A stretch of DNA of 64,000 bases from Ridgeia piscesae. Lineage: Eukaryota > Annelida > Polychaeta > Sabellida > Siboglinidae. Under the pieces are notes generated by a model. It saw only the letters and a program-made list of their open reading frames with translations. It had not been told where the DNA came from and made no database searches. The position numbers were made by a program, and so were the translations under genes. Below are positions 23,324 through 32,418 of this stretch, in pieces (position 1 is the stretch's first letter; every line of letters starts with the position of its first letter). Where the stretch lies: contig JAODUO010000148.1 of assembly GCA_025642075.2 (NCBI GenBank), forward strand, positions 146,501-210,500, given 5' to 3'.

Positions 23324-23956
23324 AGATATACAATGTTCACAGAAGATAACTTACTGACATTAGATATCTAATCCCATTCTCCACAAGGAGAGTTACACAG
23401 CAAATACAGACAATGTACATAGAGAGTACCGGTAACTTACTGACATCAGATATTTGATTCCATTCTTCACAAGGAGATTCACACATCAAGTACAGATAGA
23501 AAATTTTCACAGAAAGTAACTTACTAACATCAGGTATCTCATCTCATTGCTTTTAGGTGATTTTTGTGTGTGAGGATATTCACAGAACAGGATAACTCTT
23601 ACTAACATCAGACATCTTATGCCATTGTTCTTAGAAGGTAATTCTTGTTGATGTCAAATATTTCCCCCGCCCGTTGTTCTTAGAAGGTAACTCTTGCTGA
23701 TGGCAGATATCTCATCACATGTCATATATTGGAGAAGGTGACGCCTGGAGACAATTTTGTGAACTGTAACAATTCTATGGTGAATTGTTAAAATTTGGCA
23801 ATGTTGCAGAAATACTGATGGTATCCATGTCATTTTTTCCCCCAGGAGGTGCATGCTGGGACGACGCAGATGAAGAATCTAACGAAACAGTGGTACCAGG
23901 AAGTGAGGGCAGCCCCGTCTGAGTCAGATGATGACGTTGTCGAGTATGAACTCTGA
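6410..23956 (+). CDS. Na+/H+ exchanger, NHE8 (SLC9A8) type, 16 coding exons, complete
   Basis: Exons: 6410-6627, 7706-7860, 8755-8835, 10534-10592, 11312-11395, 13032-13133, 13660-13838, 14462-14600, 15006-15111, 15769-15885, 17356-17438, 20142-20253, 20717-20859, 21432-21503, 21844-21987, 23846-23956. Joined they give 1905 nt, 634 residues plus stop, with every junction in phase. The protein should swap H+ for Na+ (or K+) across Golgi, endosomal or apical membranes, as NHE8 does. Visible marks: signal-like N terminus (1-27), Thr-rich lumenal stretch, [22 protein letters not shown] (253-260), the ion-binding [10 protein letters not shown] with N284-D285, GLRGAIAF with R481, and the NHE8-type tail ([19 protein letters not shown]). 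It is slightly longer than vertebrate NHE8 because of exons 1-2. Four introns carry large minisatellites and intron 8 is U12-type. Exons 1-2 are the least certain part. Confidence 0.93.
6970..7322. mobile_element. MITE-like element with CCCAGCAAACAA termini (NHE8 intron 1)
   Basis: The left end cccagcaaacaa (6970-6981) is matched by its complement ttgtttgctggg (7311-7322). The interior is full of short forms such as cacgtgt, acgagt and tgtgaattcac, in both orientations. A clear target duplication is not visible, so the superfamily is open. Confidence 0.6.
7706..7860 (+). CDS. NHE8 exon 2 (Thr-rich lumenal segment and start of first membrane helix)
   Basis: The exon follows gtgacag and ends before gtcagt. 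It encodes a Thr/Pro-rich stretch with several NTT sequons, then [15 protein letters not shown]. The latter matches the conserved MTIFF-type start of the NHE8 core. The threonine run is encoded by acg/aca triplets and is probably length-variable. Confidence 0.85.
8755..8835 (+). CDS. NHE8 exon 3 (residues 125-151)
   Basis: [28 protein letters not shown] is encoded between tttcag and gtgaga. [10 protein letters not shown] is the conserved NHE8 motif after the first core helix. The exon is 81 nt and phase 1-1. Confidence 0.92.
10534..10592 (+). CDS. NHE8 exon 4 (residues 152-171)
   Basis: A 59-nt exon between ttttccag and gtaggt encodes [19 protein letters not shown], aligned to the GAVIKIIE..ANW segment of NHE8. 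Confidence 0.9.
11312..11395 (+). CDS. NHE8 exon 5 ([11 protein letters not shown] motif)
   Basis: [28 protein letters not shown] is encoded in 84 nt, phase 0-0, ending before the strong donor gtaagt. [12 protein letters not shown] is a hallmark of the NHE family. A 22-bp minisatellite begins about 60 bp downstream. Confidence 0.95.
11455..12940. repeat. 22-bp minisatellite, about 67 copies (NHE8 intron 5)
   Basis: Near-perfect tandem copies of ttcagacctttacttattgtta fill almost all of intron 5. Nearly all variation is one C/T position, giving gacct or gatct units. One unit (about 12257) has ttaag instead of ttcag. Each unit holds a pyrimidine-rich tract ending in cag, so it resembles a 3' splice site. 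The 22-bp period is not a multiple of three, and the array is open in all three plus frames; those long frames are not genes. Confidence 0.98.
13032..13133 (+). CDS. NHE8 exon 6 (residues 200-233)
   Basis: [34 protein letters not shown] is encoded in 102 nt between ttttgcag and gtgagt. This is a core transmembrane hairpin that starts with the conserved GNFFQNIG. Confidence 0.95.
13144..13215 (+). mobile_element. tRNA-like SINE head
   Basis: tggtctactggtgaaggca resembles a tRNA A-box region, and gtggtttgatttt about 45 nt later resembles a decayed B-box. This is the layout of a tRNA-derived SINE 5' end. The body and tail cannot be delimited. It sits inside NHE8 intron 6. Confidence 0.4.
13660..13838 (+). 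CDS. NHE8 exon 7 (ion-binding ND motif)
   Basis: This 179-nt exon encodes [22 protein letters not shown] and [15 protein letters not shown]. The N284-D285 pair is the conserved cation/proton-binding site of electroneutral NHE exchangers, and SAVDPVAT is the adjacent conserved helix. It ends in phase 2 before gtaagt. Confidence 0.97.
14462..14600 (+). CDS. NHE8 exon 8, ending at a U12-type donor
   Basis: It encodes [27 protein letters not shown]. The NHE8 family continues SA-V-L-K-x-x-D-L-R; here the exon must stop after GTC because the next bases are atatccttt, the canonical AT-AC U12 donor. Exon 9 then restores [16 protein letters not shown] exactly in phase 0. Confidence 0.9.
14601..15005 (+). 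other. AT-AC U12-type intron (NHE8 intron 8)
   Basis: The 5' site is atatccttt (14601-14609). The branch-point consensus ttccttaac is at 14989-14997. The intron ends in ac (15004-15005), about 9-10 nt after the branch-point adenosine. No GT-AG alternative fits: the nearest upstream cag (about 14978) leads into an in-frame taa. The 405-bp intron has no array. Confidence 0.92.
15006..15111 (+). CDS. NHE8 exon 9 (residues 340-374)
   Basis: [21 protein letters not shown], then [15 protein letters not shown], is encoded between the U12 acceptor (tac) and a weak donor, gtacaa. PSLEFGMM and YGLAEG are strongly conserved in NHE8. Confidence 0.94.
15769..15885 (+). CDS. NHE8 exon 10 (residues 375-413)
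   Basis: [21 protein letters not shown], then [18 protein letters not shown], is encoded in 117 nt, phase 1-1. GIxMSHYTHxNLS is an NHE signature. The last 34 nt of this exon plus 15 intron nt are the 49-bp unit repeated in the following intron. The donor used here is gtcagt. Confidence 0.95.
15852..17200. repeat. 49-bp minisatellite spanning the exon 10 donor junction, about 27 copies
   Basis: The first unit is the true exon end (cagcagacctttaggacc to atagcag) plus gtcagtgacaagtta. The next three copies are essentially identical to it. Later copies diverge (gcaggcatttaggacaatctc). Several carry caggtaagt, a perfect U1 donor stronger than the real gtcagt, for example near 16374, 16767, 16864, 16913, 16962 and 17011. 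Reading through the true donor gives an in-frame tga at 15891-15893. Confidence 0.97.
17356..17438 (+). CDS. NHE8 exon 11 (residues 414-441)
   Basis: [21 protein letters not shown], then ALVMWSI, is encoded between tactttcag and gtgagt. ETCVFxYLGL is conserved in the organellar-type NHEs. Confidence 0.94.
17682..20186. repeat. 56-bp minisatellite spanning the exon 12 acceptor junction, about 44 copies
   Basis: The unit is the last 12 intron nt (atctgtttgtag) plus the first 44 nt of exon 12. The true exon is the final copy. Exon-like parts still read [15 protein letters not shown]. In about 18905-19830 many copies have small deletions, giving units of 50-55 bp. Because 56 is not a multiple of three and the unit contains tag in one frame (ttg tag), use of an upstream acceptor copy would shift frame or terminate. 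Confidence 0.97.
20142..20253 (+). CDS. NHE8 exon 12 (residues 442-478)
   Basis: [21 protein letters not shown], then [16 protein letters not shown], follows ctgtttgtag and ends in phase 1 before gtacgt. GRAxNIxPLS and KIxxKMQxIMWxSGLRG match NHE8. Its first 44 nt are the repeated part of the upstream array. Compared with common array copies, internal coding differences such as aga/agg, aat/aac and att/atc are synonymous. Confidence 0.95.
20717..20859 (+). CDS. NHE8 exon 13 (GLRGAIAF helix)
   Basis: [20 protein letters not shown], then [20 protein letters not shown] and GSTMPLMK. The GLRGAIAF helix carries the conserved arginine (R481) of NHE exchangers. The GGSTMPL turn closes the membrane domain. 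Acceptor is gattgcag, donor gtacta. Confidence 0.96.
21432..21503 (+). CDS. NHE8 exon 14 (residues 527-550)
   Basis: A 72-nt, phase 0-0 exon encodes [20 protein letters not shown] and TKEY, the basic start of the cytosolic tail. NHE8 has LSKT at the matching place. Donor is gtaagt. Confidence 0.88.
21844..21987 (+). CDS. NHE8 exon 15 (residues 551-598)
   Basis: [20 protein letters not shown] and further [20 protein letters not shown], then [15 protein letters not shown] and the FTRR motif are diagnostic for NHE8. The last 48 nt are repeated downstream. The donor is the weak gtacat. Confidence 0.95.
21940..23540. repeat. 84-bp minisatellite spanning the exon 15 donor junction, about 18 copies
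   Basis: The unit is the last 48 nt of exon 15 plus 36 intron nt starting gtacatatatacaatg. Copies up to about 22980 are nearly identical; later ones decay and are interrupted by an (AT)n tract. Because 84 is a multiple of three, the minus strand is open through it as 28-residue repeats, which is not a gene. Read-through of the real donor reaches an in-frame taa about 30 nt in. Confidence 0.97.
23246..23321. repeat. (AT)n microsatellite
   Basis: About 38 uninterrupted AT dinucleotides have grown inside one unit of the 84-bp array, at the position of the natural atatat in gtacatatatac. Confidence 0.97.
23846..23956 (+). CDS. NHE8 exon 16 (C terminus and stop)
   Basis: [20 protein letters not shown], then [16 protein letters not shown] and tga. 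The end matches the NHE8 tail (QMKxLTxxWYxEVR, then an acidic Ser/Asp-rich end). The acceptor is a cccccag after a T/C tract. Confidence 0.95.
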   Translation, partial: EVHAGTTQMKNLTKQWYQEVRAAPSESDDDVVEYEL

Positions 23957-24235
23957 ACAGTAGTGCCAAGAAATGAGAGCCACATCATATGAGTCTCATT
24001 ATGATGTTGTCAGGTATGAACTCTAAACAGTAAGTGCAACATCATAAACTCATAGTCTGATGATGGCATTGTCGAGTAAGATGTCTAAACAGAGGTACCA
24101 AGAAATGAGGGCCTCACCGTCAGAGTCTAATGATGATGTTGTTGAGTATGAATTCTAAACACAGATATCAAGAAATGAGGACTTCATCATCAGAGTCTAA
24201 TGATGATGTTGTTGGGTATGAATTCTAGAATTCTG
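23887..24235 (+). repeat. tandem degenerate copies of the NHE8 stop-codon region in the 3' UTR
   Basis: The last coding segment (tggtaccaggaagtgagg to tatgaactctga) recurs after the stop: about 23963-24030, partly 24030-24090, 24093-24160 and 24164-24230. Each copy ends in a form of gagtatgaattcta. The copies are diverged in sequence but keep the order gtaccaagaaatgagg, gagtctaatgatgatgttg, gagtatgaa. Confidence 0.9.
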
Positions 24236-24590
24236 ACTCGACACACTGTTGACACTTTTATTGTCCTTTGTGTCATGTCAGTTGTCCTGGTGCAGATTAC
24301 AGACTCACCCAGACCAAGTCTGGAAAGTGTAATCATGTATAAAATATATCTGTTTTTACAACCTACATATTTCATGTGCTGTTTTATGTCTAATGTAAAC
24401 TTCATCAGTAGAAAATTAGAGATGAAGAGGTGATGAAAATGTTATATACTTGCTCACTAAGGGGTGGTCTTAAAACAGATTTTGACATCACCCCTAAATG
24501 CCACATGGCATACTTGTACCATTTGAAAGGCTTAAGCATGGTTGTATAATGGCATGTGTCGTGTGCACTTTTTTACATGACTACTCTACA

Positions 24591-24683
24591 TGTATGTGCA
24601 TGTGTATTGAGGTGTGTTGTGAGAGAGTATGTGTAACATGTATGTGCATGTGTACTGAGGTGTGTTGTGAGACAGTATGTGTA
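24591..24683. repeat. two tandem copies of a 46-bp TG-rich unit
   Basis: tgtatgtgcatgtgtattgagg, then tgtgttgtgagagagtatgtgtaac, is followed directly by a second copy with two changes. Confidence 0.85.
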
Positions 24684-27199
24684 ACAGATGTGTTACTATA
24701 AATGAGAAGTGGGATTGGTTGTCAGAGTGTGGTTGCTGAGCGTTACAAAATGTGATATGTTGCAACTATGTAACATTGCCGGTGTTACTAAATGTGATCT
24801 GTAACAATTACCTATCATGTAATCATTTGTCCAATTGTGTTATGTTCGCAGCTTTGAAAAGGAATATAGCTAGCAAAAGACGTCATAAAATACAAATTTA
24901 TGTCAAAAGATGTAACGTAACTGGGCAGTTGTAAATAACGCGTGCATGTGTAAACAATCTAACAACTACTATGTGGCAGTGACTTCAGTCACCAGGATAC
25001 ACCAGCATCAGGATAGTGAACTTGACACATTTTCTAACTGAGTTGATCAATTTAATAGTAAGATGATAGACGACTGATAAGTGCTTACACATGCACCAGA
25101 TAATTGTAGTGATAAACATATGTTTCATTACCATGTCCCTTAATTGATGTTGTCATCACTGCTTGTTCAGCCTCAATCAGAGACTGAACAAGTATTCAAA
25201 ATCTTATTCAAACAAATGACTGGTTGCATCCTTAATTGGCTCCACTGTCAACCCAGAATTGTATACTATTTTAGTGTAGATCGCTCAACTCCAGTATTGT
25301 ATTTCTGTGTACATAATAAAAAAACGACCTAAATCGTTTTATAATAAAATATAAAAATAGTTTTAAATACTAAACTAAGTTAACACGCTTTACGGGTGGA
25401 ACACTGATGTGAAATAACCATGATTATAATCACATCACGGAGTACCTGAATACTCAAAGTGCTAAGTTCAGTTATTTTCATTAGATTTCATAAATTGTTT
25501 TCAAACACATACAAATACCTCATCAATAATTTGATTTAAAAAAGATTGTACCATTTTAGTAACCATTGCTTCTCATAAATATACTCACTGCATCATTTTC
25601 CATCAACACATTACATTTTATAACAGAGCTCACTATTACAATAGTGAAAGTTAGTCTTTTTTATGTTGGTTCCCGTTCCCAAACACTCATGCATGTGAAG
25701 TCAGCTGTTGATCTTCCCATTTGCGTGCAGTGTTTACAATGTCTTGTTTTACCCAAAGTGTCATTTTCTGGTGCATGAACCACTCTATCAGTAATTGTAA
25801 TGATCAATGTTGAGTATTTATAAAACTATTGATGTTGTTATTGTCCAATATTGTTATATGCAATTTTCCACATATGGAAAGTGGATTGGATTCGGAGAAC
25901 ATTTTGCTTTTGTTATAATCAACCCTAACTGTATTTCATATCTTCATGGATTGGCTTTTAGCATTTACCTGAATGGTGTACATCAAAGACAGAATCTGTT
26001 ATGATAATATTGCTGTTTAGGCCATAGTTGTTTTACCTGAACACAATACATGTGGTGTTTGCAGTAAACAGCCCATCGATCATACTAATGTTTATTCAGG
26101 GAGTTCAGTAATATTATTTTGAATATATTTTTATGTTTTGTTATATATCACATTCCTGGTAACATTACATTCCCAACCTGATAATTTGTGCTTTTAATGA
26201 CTAAATATGATACACCTATTTTGTGCATTTTGAAATACTTTCCTACTGATCATTGTTTAAATGTCCATTTAAATGATAGGTAGAGAAATTCTTTCATGAG
26301 TCAATATAGGGCATTTCCGGTCTGTTTTGAGTGATACTTAAGAGGACATACAAACTGGTCCCCACCTCATTGTCTGTAAGTGTATTCAAAGTCAAAATGC
26401 AAACAATTTGAAAATACTAACTTATCTGCTGAATAGATCCCACCTTCTAGAGTTTTGTTGGGAGGAAACCTATAAAACTCGCAATAGAGGAATCTGCTGT
26501 GGTTATTACACCCGTATGTGAAACAGTACGTGACTCGTTTTTGTTATTGAGACCGAATCATGAATAAAAATGGCAAAAATAGCACAAAAACAATATGGTG
26601 AGAGTGAAGGATGAAATAATGAAAATGTCAGCTGTCAGTTTGTGTTATTTGGGCAGTCAAAACGTTTTGCAGGTGAGTAAATATATATGTAAAATGTGTA
26701 ATTTATATCATATAAACGATATACAAAATGTTTGGAGCAGAAATGTTGTCTGGAGAATTCCTAATGTCCTAGATCATTCCCTTGGATGTGCAATATCCTT
26801 AGGGGGAATCAGCAGATTTTATATCAAGAAAGATATGTGTATACATGTGTATGTCTGTGAGGTTATATTGCTGTCTGTGTCTCTGTATTGATACCTACAT
26901 TCCTCTGTGTTTGTTCCCGTGTGTGATTAATTGTTCATTAATATGATTTATCTTAGAAGTTGATCTCCTTTGTGTGCAATGGTACCTTAACTGTGATTTA
27001 CAGCAACTTCACATAATCATCGTATGAGCCACTTTTCATGCAAATCAGATCACTAGTATAAAAACCAAATGGTTTCTTGCGAGTTACTCTTTTATTTGAA
27101 AAAATTGACTGTGGATGGCACTGCTGTATGTGTGTCGAACAGTAATAAGTTCGTCAACTGAACAAAATATGTTGTTATGCTGTAAGCATAATCACATTG

Positions 27200-27668
27200 G
27201 ACAGCAGAAATGTTTTAATTATCTATGTTCAAATGCATTAAGGTTTCTAAACATGACATTTGGGATCAATGTCATTTGAGGAAATCTTAAGGCCTGTAAA
27301 GGTAGTGTCACAAGTTCAAATACGGTTTCTTTCAAGTGTGGAACGTTACACTAATTCTCTGTGTTTTGTGTGGTCTGTTTCATTTCTAATGGTGAGAAGA
27401 GTGCTACAAGTCGCTCACTTACATAAACTGTTGCTGCCTTATCTCATGATCTCTGTAGAGAGTGAACCAGAAAATATTGTGATGTGTACTTGAAATAAAA
27501 TAAATCATTAAAACTACACAGTTTAACATCTTGTCTGTATGAAAATGTTATATGACATTGGGTTGCAGAAATGTTTTAATTGTGTATGTTCAAACACATT
27601 GAGTATTCTGAAAGCGAAATTCTGGATGACTGGCATTTTAAGAAAATCCTAAGCTCTGTAACAATAAG
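27200..27668. repeat. diverged direct repeat pair of about 105 bp
   Basis: Positions about 27200-27310 and 27560-27668 share gcagaaatgttttaatt, tatgttcaaa, a ggcattt-type segment and an aatcctaagctctgtaa-type end, in the same order. These are two copies of an unidentified dispersed element about 360 bp apart. Confidence 0.65.
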
Positions 27669-28073
27669 TTACATTTTAATGCGCGCATGCAATGTGAGCC
27701 TGATAATTATAATGGATTATATTCATTTAGGTAAACTTTCTGGCAGTGCTGATAGCTCACGCCGCGTTTCAGCGCACACGGTGAGAAAGATGCTGAGCTA
27801 ACCGCTTCATATCAAGTGATTTATCCACCACATGGTCTGGTTGCCTAGCAAATTACATCTAAACTGTCAGAACAACACGTAGAATACTTTATATTCCAAC
27901 GAATGTTGTTAAAGAATTGCGTTTCTTTACGACAAAAACAACTCACAACTGTGAAATTACAACAGCATGCAGGATTGTTTGATTTATGAGATGTCATGCA
28001 ACATTTATGATGTGGTTCTAATAAACTATTTACTGGCAATTTTTTCCATTGCCATTTTTAAAAGATGCTGCCC

Positions 28074-28095
28074 TGACGTCATAGGCCTATATATA
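28074..28095 (+). promoter_or_regulatory. CRE (TGACGTCA) next to a TATA box
   Basis: TGACGTCA at 28074-28081 is followed 6 bp later by tatataag at 28088-28095. This is a compact core-promoter arrangement on the plus strand with a predicted start near 28120. No recognisable coding exon follows, so the transcript, if any, is unknown. Confidence 0.4.
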
Positions 28096-29720
28096 AGCAC
28101 GGATAATCCAGCCACATTTGAATAGTTTGTCTTCTAACAGGACACCATTCACTATGTCATGTGTAGTCGCCATTTCTGAAATGCCATAAACGCTACGGAT
28201 AACCATTGGCCAGTTTATTTTTGCCCCAGAGCATGTAGCTCACATACACACTATACGCCACATCTCGTTGTCATCGTAGATGTTTACTGCAATAGCAACG
28301 AAACGGCGAATTAGTAATTATATATATATATAATAAGATGTTGAAGCGAATAAGAGGAAAACGAGGACAAATGAAGAAAATGACTTGTCACGTTCACGTT
28401 GAATTAAGAAATTAAACAACTAGCTACATAATCAAACCACATTTAAATCCACTGTTCTTACGACAGCCTGCCAAAGGTGTGATACACATTGTATTGTAGT
28501 TCTTCTGGAACCTAACCAAGAGTGCTATGACTGTGATAATGCTGAGGTGCTTGTTGAGAACTTCTCCACTACCGAATGAGAGGTCCACAAACAGTCCTAC
28601 TGAGACAGCACTAACATTAGCAAGGATCTCTTGAGTGACGGACGAAATGCATCCATACATTTCATAACAATAACGTAATATATTTTCACAAAATTGCCTT
28701 CCATAATTATGATTTTGGTAGTGGTTCTGTCACTACTTGGTGAAAGGAAAAACTGAAACCTCACAATTGAAACAACCATTTTAATCAAGTATTAAACAAG
28801 TTTATCAAACTGATCAAAATACAACATAACAAGGTATAATACAAACATAACAATTTATCATCACACATTCGATATAAAACAAGCCTCATGGTGTGCATAT
28901 TCTGAACTAATCTTAATCACTACATAATAATACACATTACTTATATTTTACAAGTTCACATTTACAGGAATGCATTATTTTCTATCAAAACAATTCAGTA
29001 TGGTATTGCAAACATGTGCAGAAACTTGTAATCTATAGTCAGCTATTATGATTGCTATATAAATCATCACCATCCCTTGCCCTGGATACAGATCCATATA
29101 GCAGATCAAGTATCGGTTTTTTTTTATAGAATACTGCAGATGACTTTACTAAATAATCCAAGACAATACCTACTGGCCAGGCAAGTAACATTGTTGCAAA
29201 TACAGAAATGTAAATCTTGTTGCTAAAACCAGAGTATAACACAGATTTGCTACTAAAACAGATACGCCACTTCCATGTAAACAGTCACTAAATAGACACT
29301 GGCATTTCAGATGAACATTTATATAACTTGGGATAGAATGCTTTAATGATTTATAGCATCATGATTCCATCAGAGAATTGTTGTTATACTACTAAATATT
29401 GCTTCACCAGTCACAATATGCAATACGAAATCTGCATGGCATCAACATTGTGTGTGCTTCGACTGGCATTAAATTTAATTGACAAGTGCGAACATAAATC
29501 AAACACTCCACTCCAGTGGAATTACAATATATCTTAACCTAGCAACTACACTGTGTGTAAAATCATTGTATCTAAAAGTAACTTTAACATCATTTTTCAT
29601 AATAATACAGCCAAGGTTCATAATATTACACACATACAATTACAGATAATATCAAAATGTATGGTTGTGACATGGAGCTTTTAGTAGTATTGTAAGGAGT
29701 CAGGTATTGTAAGGAGTCAT

Positions 29721-29806
29721 TCACAGTGGCTCCCTGGTGGTGTCCTGTTTTTTGAGAGTCTGGCCATTTGTCTCTGTCACGTCTTCACAAGCGGACAAAG
29801 TCAACG
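29721..29806 (-). CDS. receptor exon 5 (C terminus and stop)
   Basis: With the acceptor ...cagcaag| the exon reads [20 protein letters not shown], then QDTTREPL and tga. The alternative cag 4 nt upstream (exon end 29810) would give SSVDFVRL and stop. The longer version is chosen because it keeps 86 nt open, but the upstream cag is the more usual acceptor, so the C terminus is uncertain. Confidence 0.5.
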
Positions 29807-30324
29807 CTTGCTGTATGGGAACAAATGATAACATCACATCAATCATGATGAACAAAACACTGATCAATGTTCACACACAGAACATCAGCAGAAAGGCAGA
29901 AAACCCCTAAAATATTGGTTATTTTTTACCTGGTGTCTACATAAAGGGCTCAGGGGGGTAAAGGTTCCCATACACAGAAACAAAAAACTGCCCTAGCCTC
30001 AGTATTGTCTCAATGGGAATGCAAAAGTTCTAAAGTTTATTAAAAAAAAAACATGATAAAACCAGACTAAGTCATGGTAAATAATGATAAATCATAGTAT
30101 ATTACATTTTTAGTAAAATGTGGTATTCACTGTAATAAACCATAGTAACATGTTACATTCACCATGGAAAAAATGTACTGATGTGTTTACTGTAGTAAAA
30201 CATAGTATTTACTATGGTGTAGTTTACTATAATATTTACTATATTTAACTACCATCAATTTATTATAGTAAGCCATAGTACATTTTAGCAGGGAATCCAC
30301 ATGATTGATACATCAGCTGTAGGC

Positions 30325-30418
<94 letters not shown>

Positions 30419-30463
30419 TCACTCACACACACACTCACACACTCACTCACTCTCTCCTCTCTC

Positions 30464-30498
<35 letters not shown>

Positions 30499-30754
30499 GT
30501 CTCTGTCTCTCTTTCTCTCTCTCTCTCTGTCTCTGTTTCTGTTTCTGTCTCTCTCCGTCTGTCTCTCTCCGTCTGTCTCTCTCCGTCTGTCTCTCTCCGT
30601 CTGTCTCTCTCCGTCTGTCTCTCTCGTCTGTCTCTCTCCGTCTGTCTCTCTGTCTCTCTCTGTCTCTCTCTGTCTCTCTCTCTCTCTCTCTGTCTCTCTC
30701 TCCCTCCTCCCTCCCTCCCTCCCTCCCTCCCTCCCTCCCTCTCCCTCCCTCCCT

Positions 30755-30805
<51 letters not shown>

Positions 30806-31050
30806 TTGTCTCTCTGTCTGTCTGTCTGTCTGTCTCTCTGTCTGTCTCGCTCTCTCTCGCTCTCTCTCTCTCTCTCTCGCTCTCGCTCTCTCTCCGCTCT
30901 CTCTCGCCTCTCTCGCTCTCGCTCTCGCTCTCTCTCTCTCTCTCGCTCTCTCTCTCGCTCTCTCTTCTTCTCGCTCTTCTCGCTCTCTTCGCTTCTTCTC
31001 TCCTCGCTTCTTCCCTCTTCGCTTCTCTCTCTCTCTCTCTGCTCTCTCTC

Positions 31051-31143
<93 letters not shown>

Positions 31144-32328
31144 ATGTGATATTTGAATAAACTCCATGAGTACCTTATCACTGTACGAGACCATACATTT
31201 TGATAATCTATATTATTATTATTAAATAATGACAGTGTAAACAACACTAAATACAACTGTTTGACAACTCACATGGTCTACGGTTTCCATTGGGAGTAAG
31301 CATCTTCGTTCCAGCTTCATCCTCCGATGGTACATTATTGCCAACTGCAAAACAAGAATATGGTATTTTACCATTTTCTAGTGACAGATTTCATCAAACA
31401 TATGCCCATTGCCATTACAATTTTAGTCATCATCATTGACAATTTATGTTTTGAAACTTTGAGTTAACTGGTCAGTCTCCCTTTCAACAGTGCTCACACA
31501 AACTACTAAGAGCTTGTATAAGAAGGTAAATTCAACCCCATTGGAACCACAGGTAAGGCCCAGATTCTAAGTTACATCAGGAATTGATCAACTCACAACC
31601 CATTTTCTACGAGTGTCCATATTCTACGACACAGAAAATGTACCTCATGGATTATGGATCTTGGGTCTATTTTCTATGGGGTTCATATTCTGAGACATAG
31701 AATATGGACCCCCATAGAAAATTTACCCATGTCAATTTTGTATGGGTGTCCATATGTTATAACACATAAAAAAGGACCCATATAGATTGTGGTCTATGGA
31801 CCCGAGGTTTATTTTCAATTGGGTCCATATTCTATGAGACATTAAAATGAGTATTCGCATTACTGCATCATTGGGTAACATGGTCATTGGGTAACCTTAC
31901 TCTGATTTGAAGTACTCATCTGAGCTGCAGTCTGTGTGTTATGTTGTTGTTTCCCGGTGAAGTCATGCAGCCGGGCCAGTGTCAATTATATGACACTACT
32001 GTATGTCTTGTGTAGTTTGTGTGTATGTTTACTATCATTAGCGATCAAATGTTGATGAAGACATTTAATATTATTATGGTTGTTTAAGAAAACTTAAAAC
32101 TAAGCAGTAGCTAATTTTCCAGAAACATGTCGTGGCTGTAAATAACTAAGTTGTCTGACAGACATCAAGTAGTAACAATACCACATGTCCAGTGGCAGCT
32201 CCAGTGGTTGTGGGCGTGCGAACAAGCAGATTTTTTTAAATTCTGCATGTTGTGTGCGTGTGTGTGTGTGGTGTGTGTGTGTTGTGTGGGTGTGTGTGTG
32301 TTGTGTGTGTGTGTGTGGTGTGGTGTGT

Positions 32329-32365
<37 letters not shown>

Positions 32366-32374
32366 TGTGGTGTG

Positions 32375-32418
<44 letters not shown>

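Larger units (their letters stand above)
24240..28900. other. intergenic region right of NHE8
   Basis: There are no convincing exons. It may include the rest of the NHE8 3' UTR; candidate poly(A) signals are near 25316 and 25343, and near 27493 (aataaa). It holds a 46-bp direct duplication at 24591-24683, a diverged duplicated block at 27200 and 27560, and an orphan CRE plus TATA motif near 28.08 kb. A 78-codon minus-strand open frame at 28424-28660 matches nothing I recognise. Confidence 0.55.

Noticed and set aside
28424..28660. 78-codon minus-strand frame with VTQEILANVSAVSVGLFVDL
   Set aside because: It looked coding-like, and an overlapping plus frame (CYDCDNAEVLVENFSTTE) did too, but neither has splice signals that build a gene or a family I can name.
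30301..31256. Ser/Leu-rich and Arg/Glu-rich frames of 250-280 codons
   Set aside because: They are translations of the CA and CT tracts.
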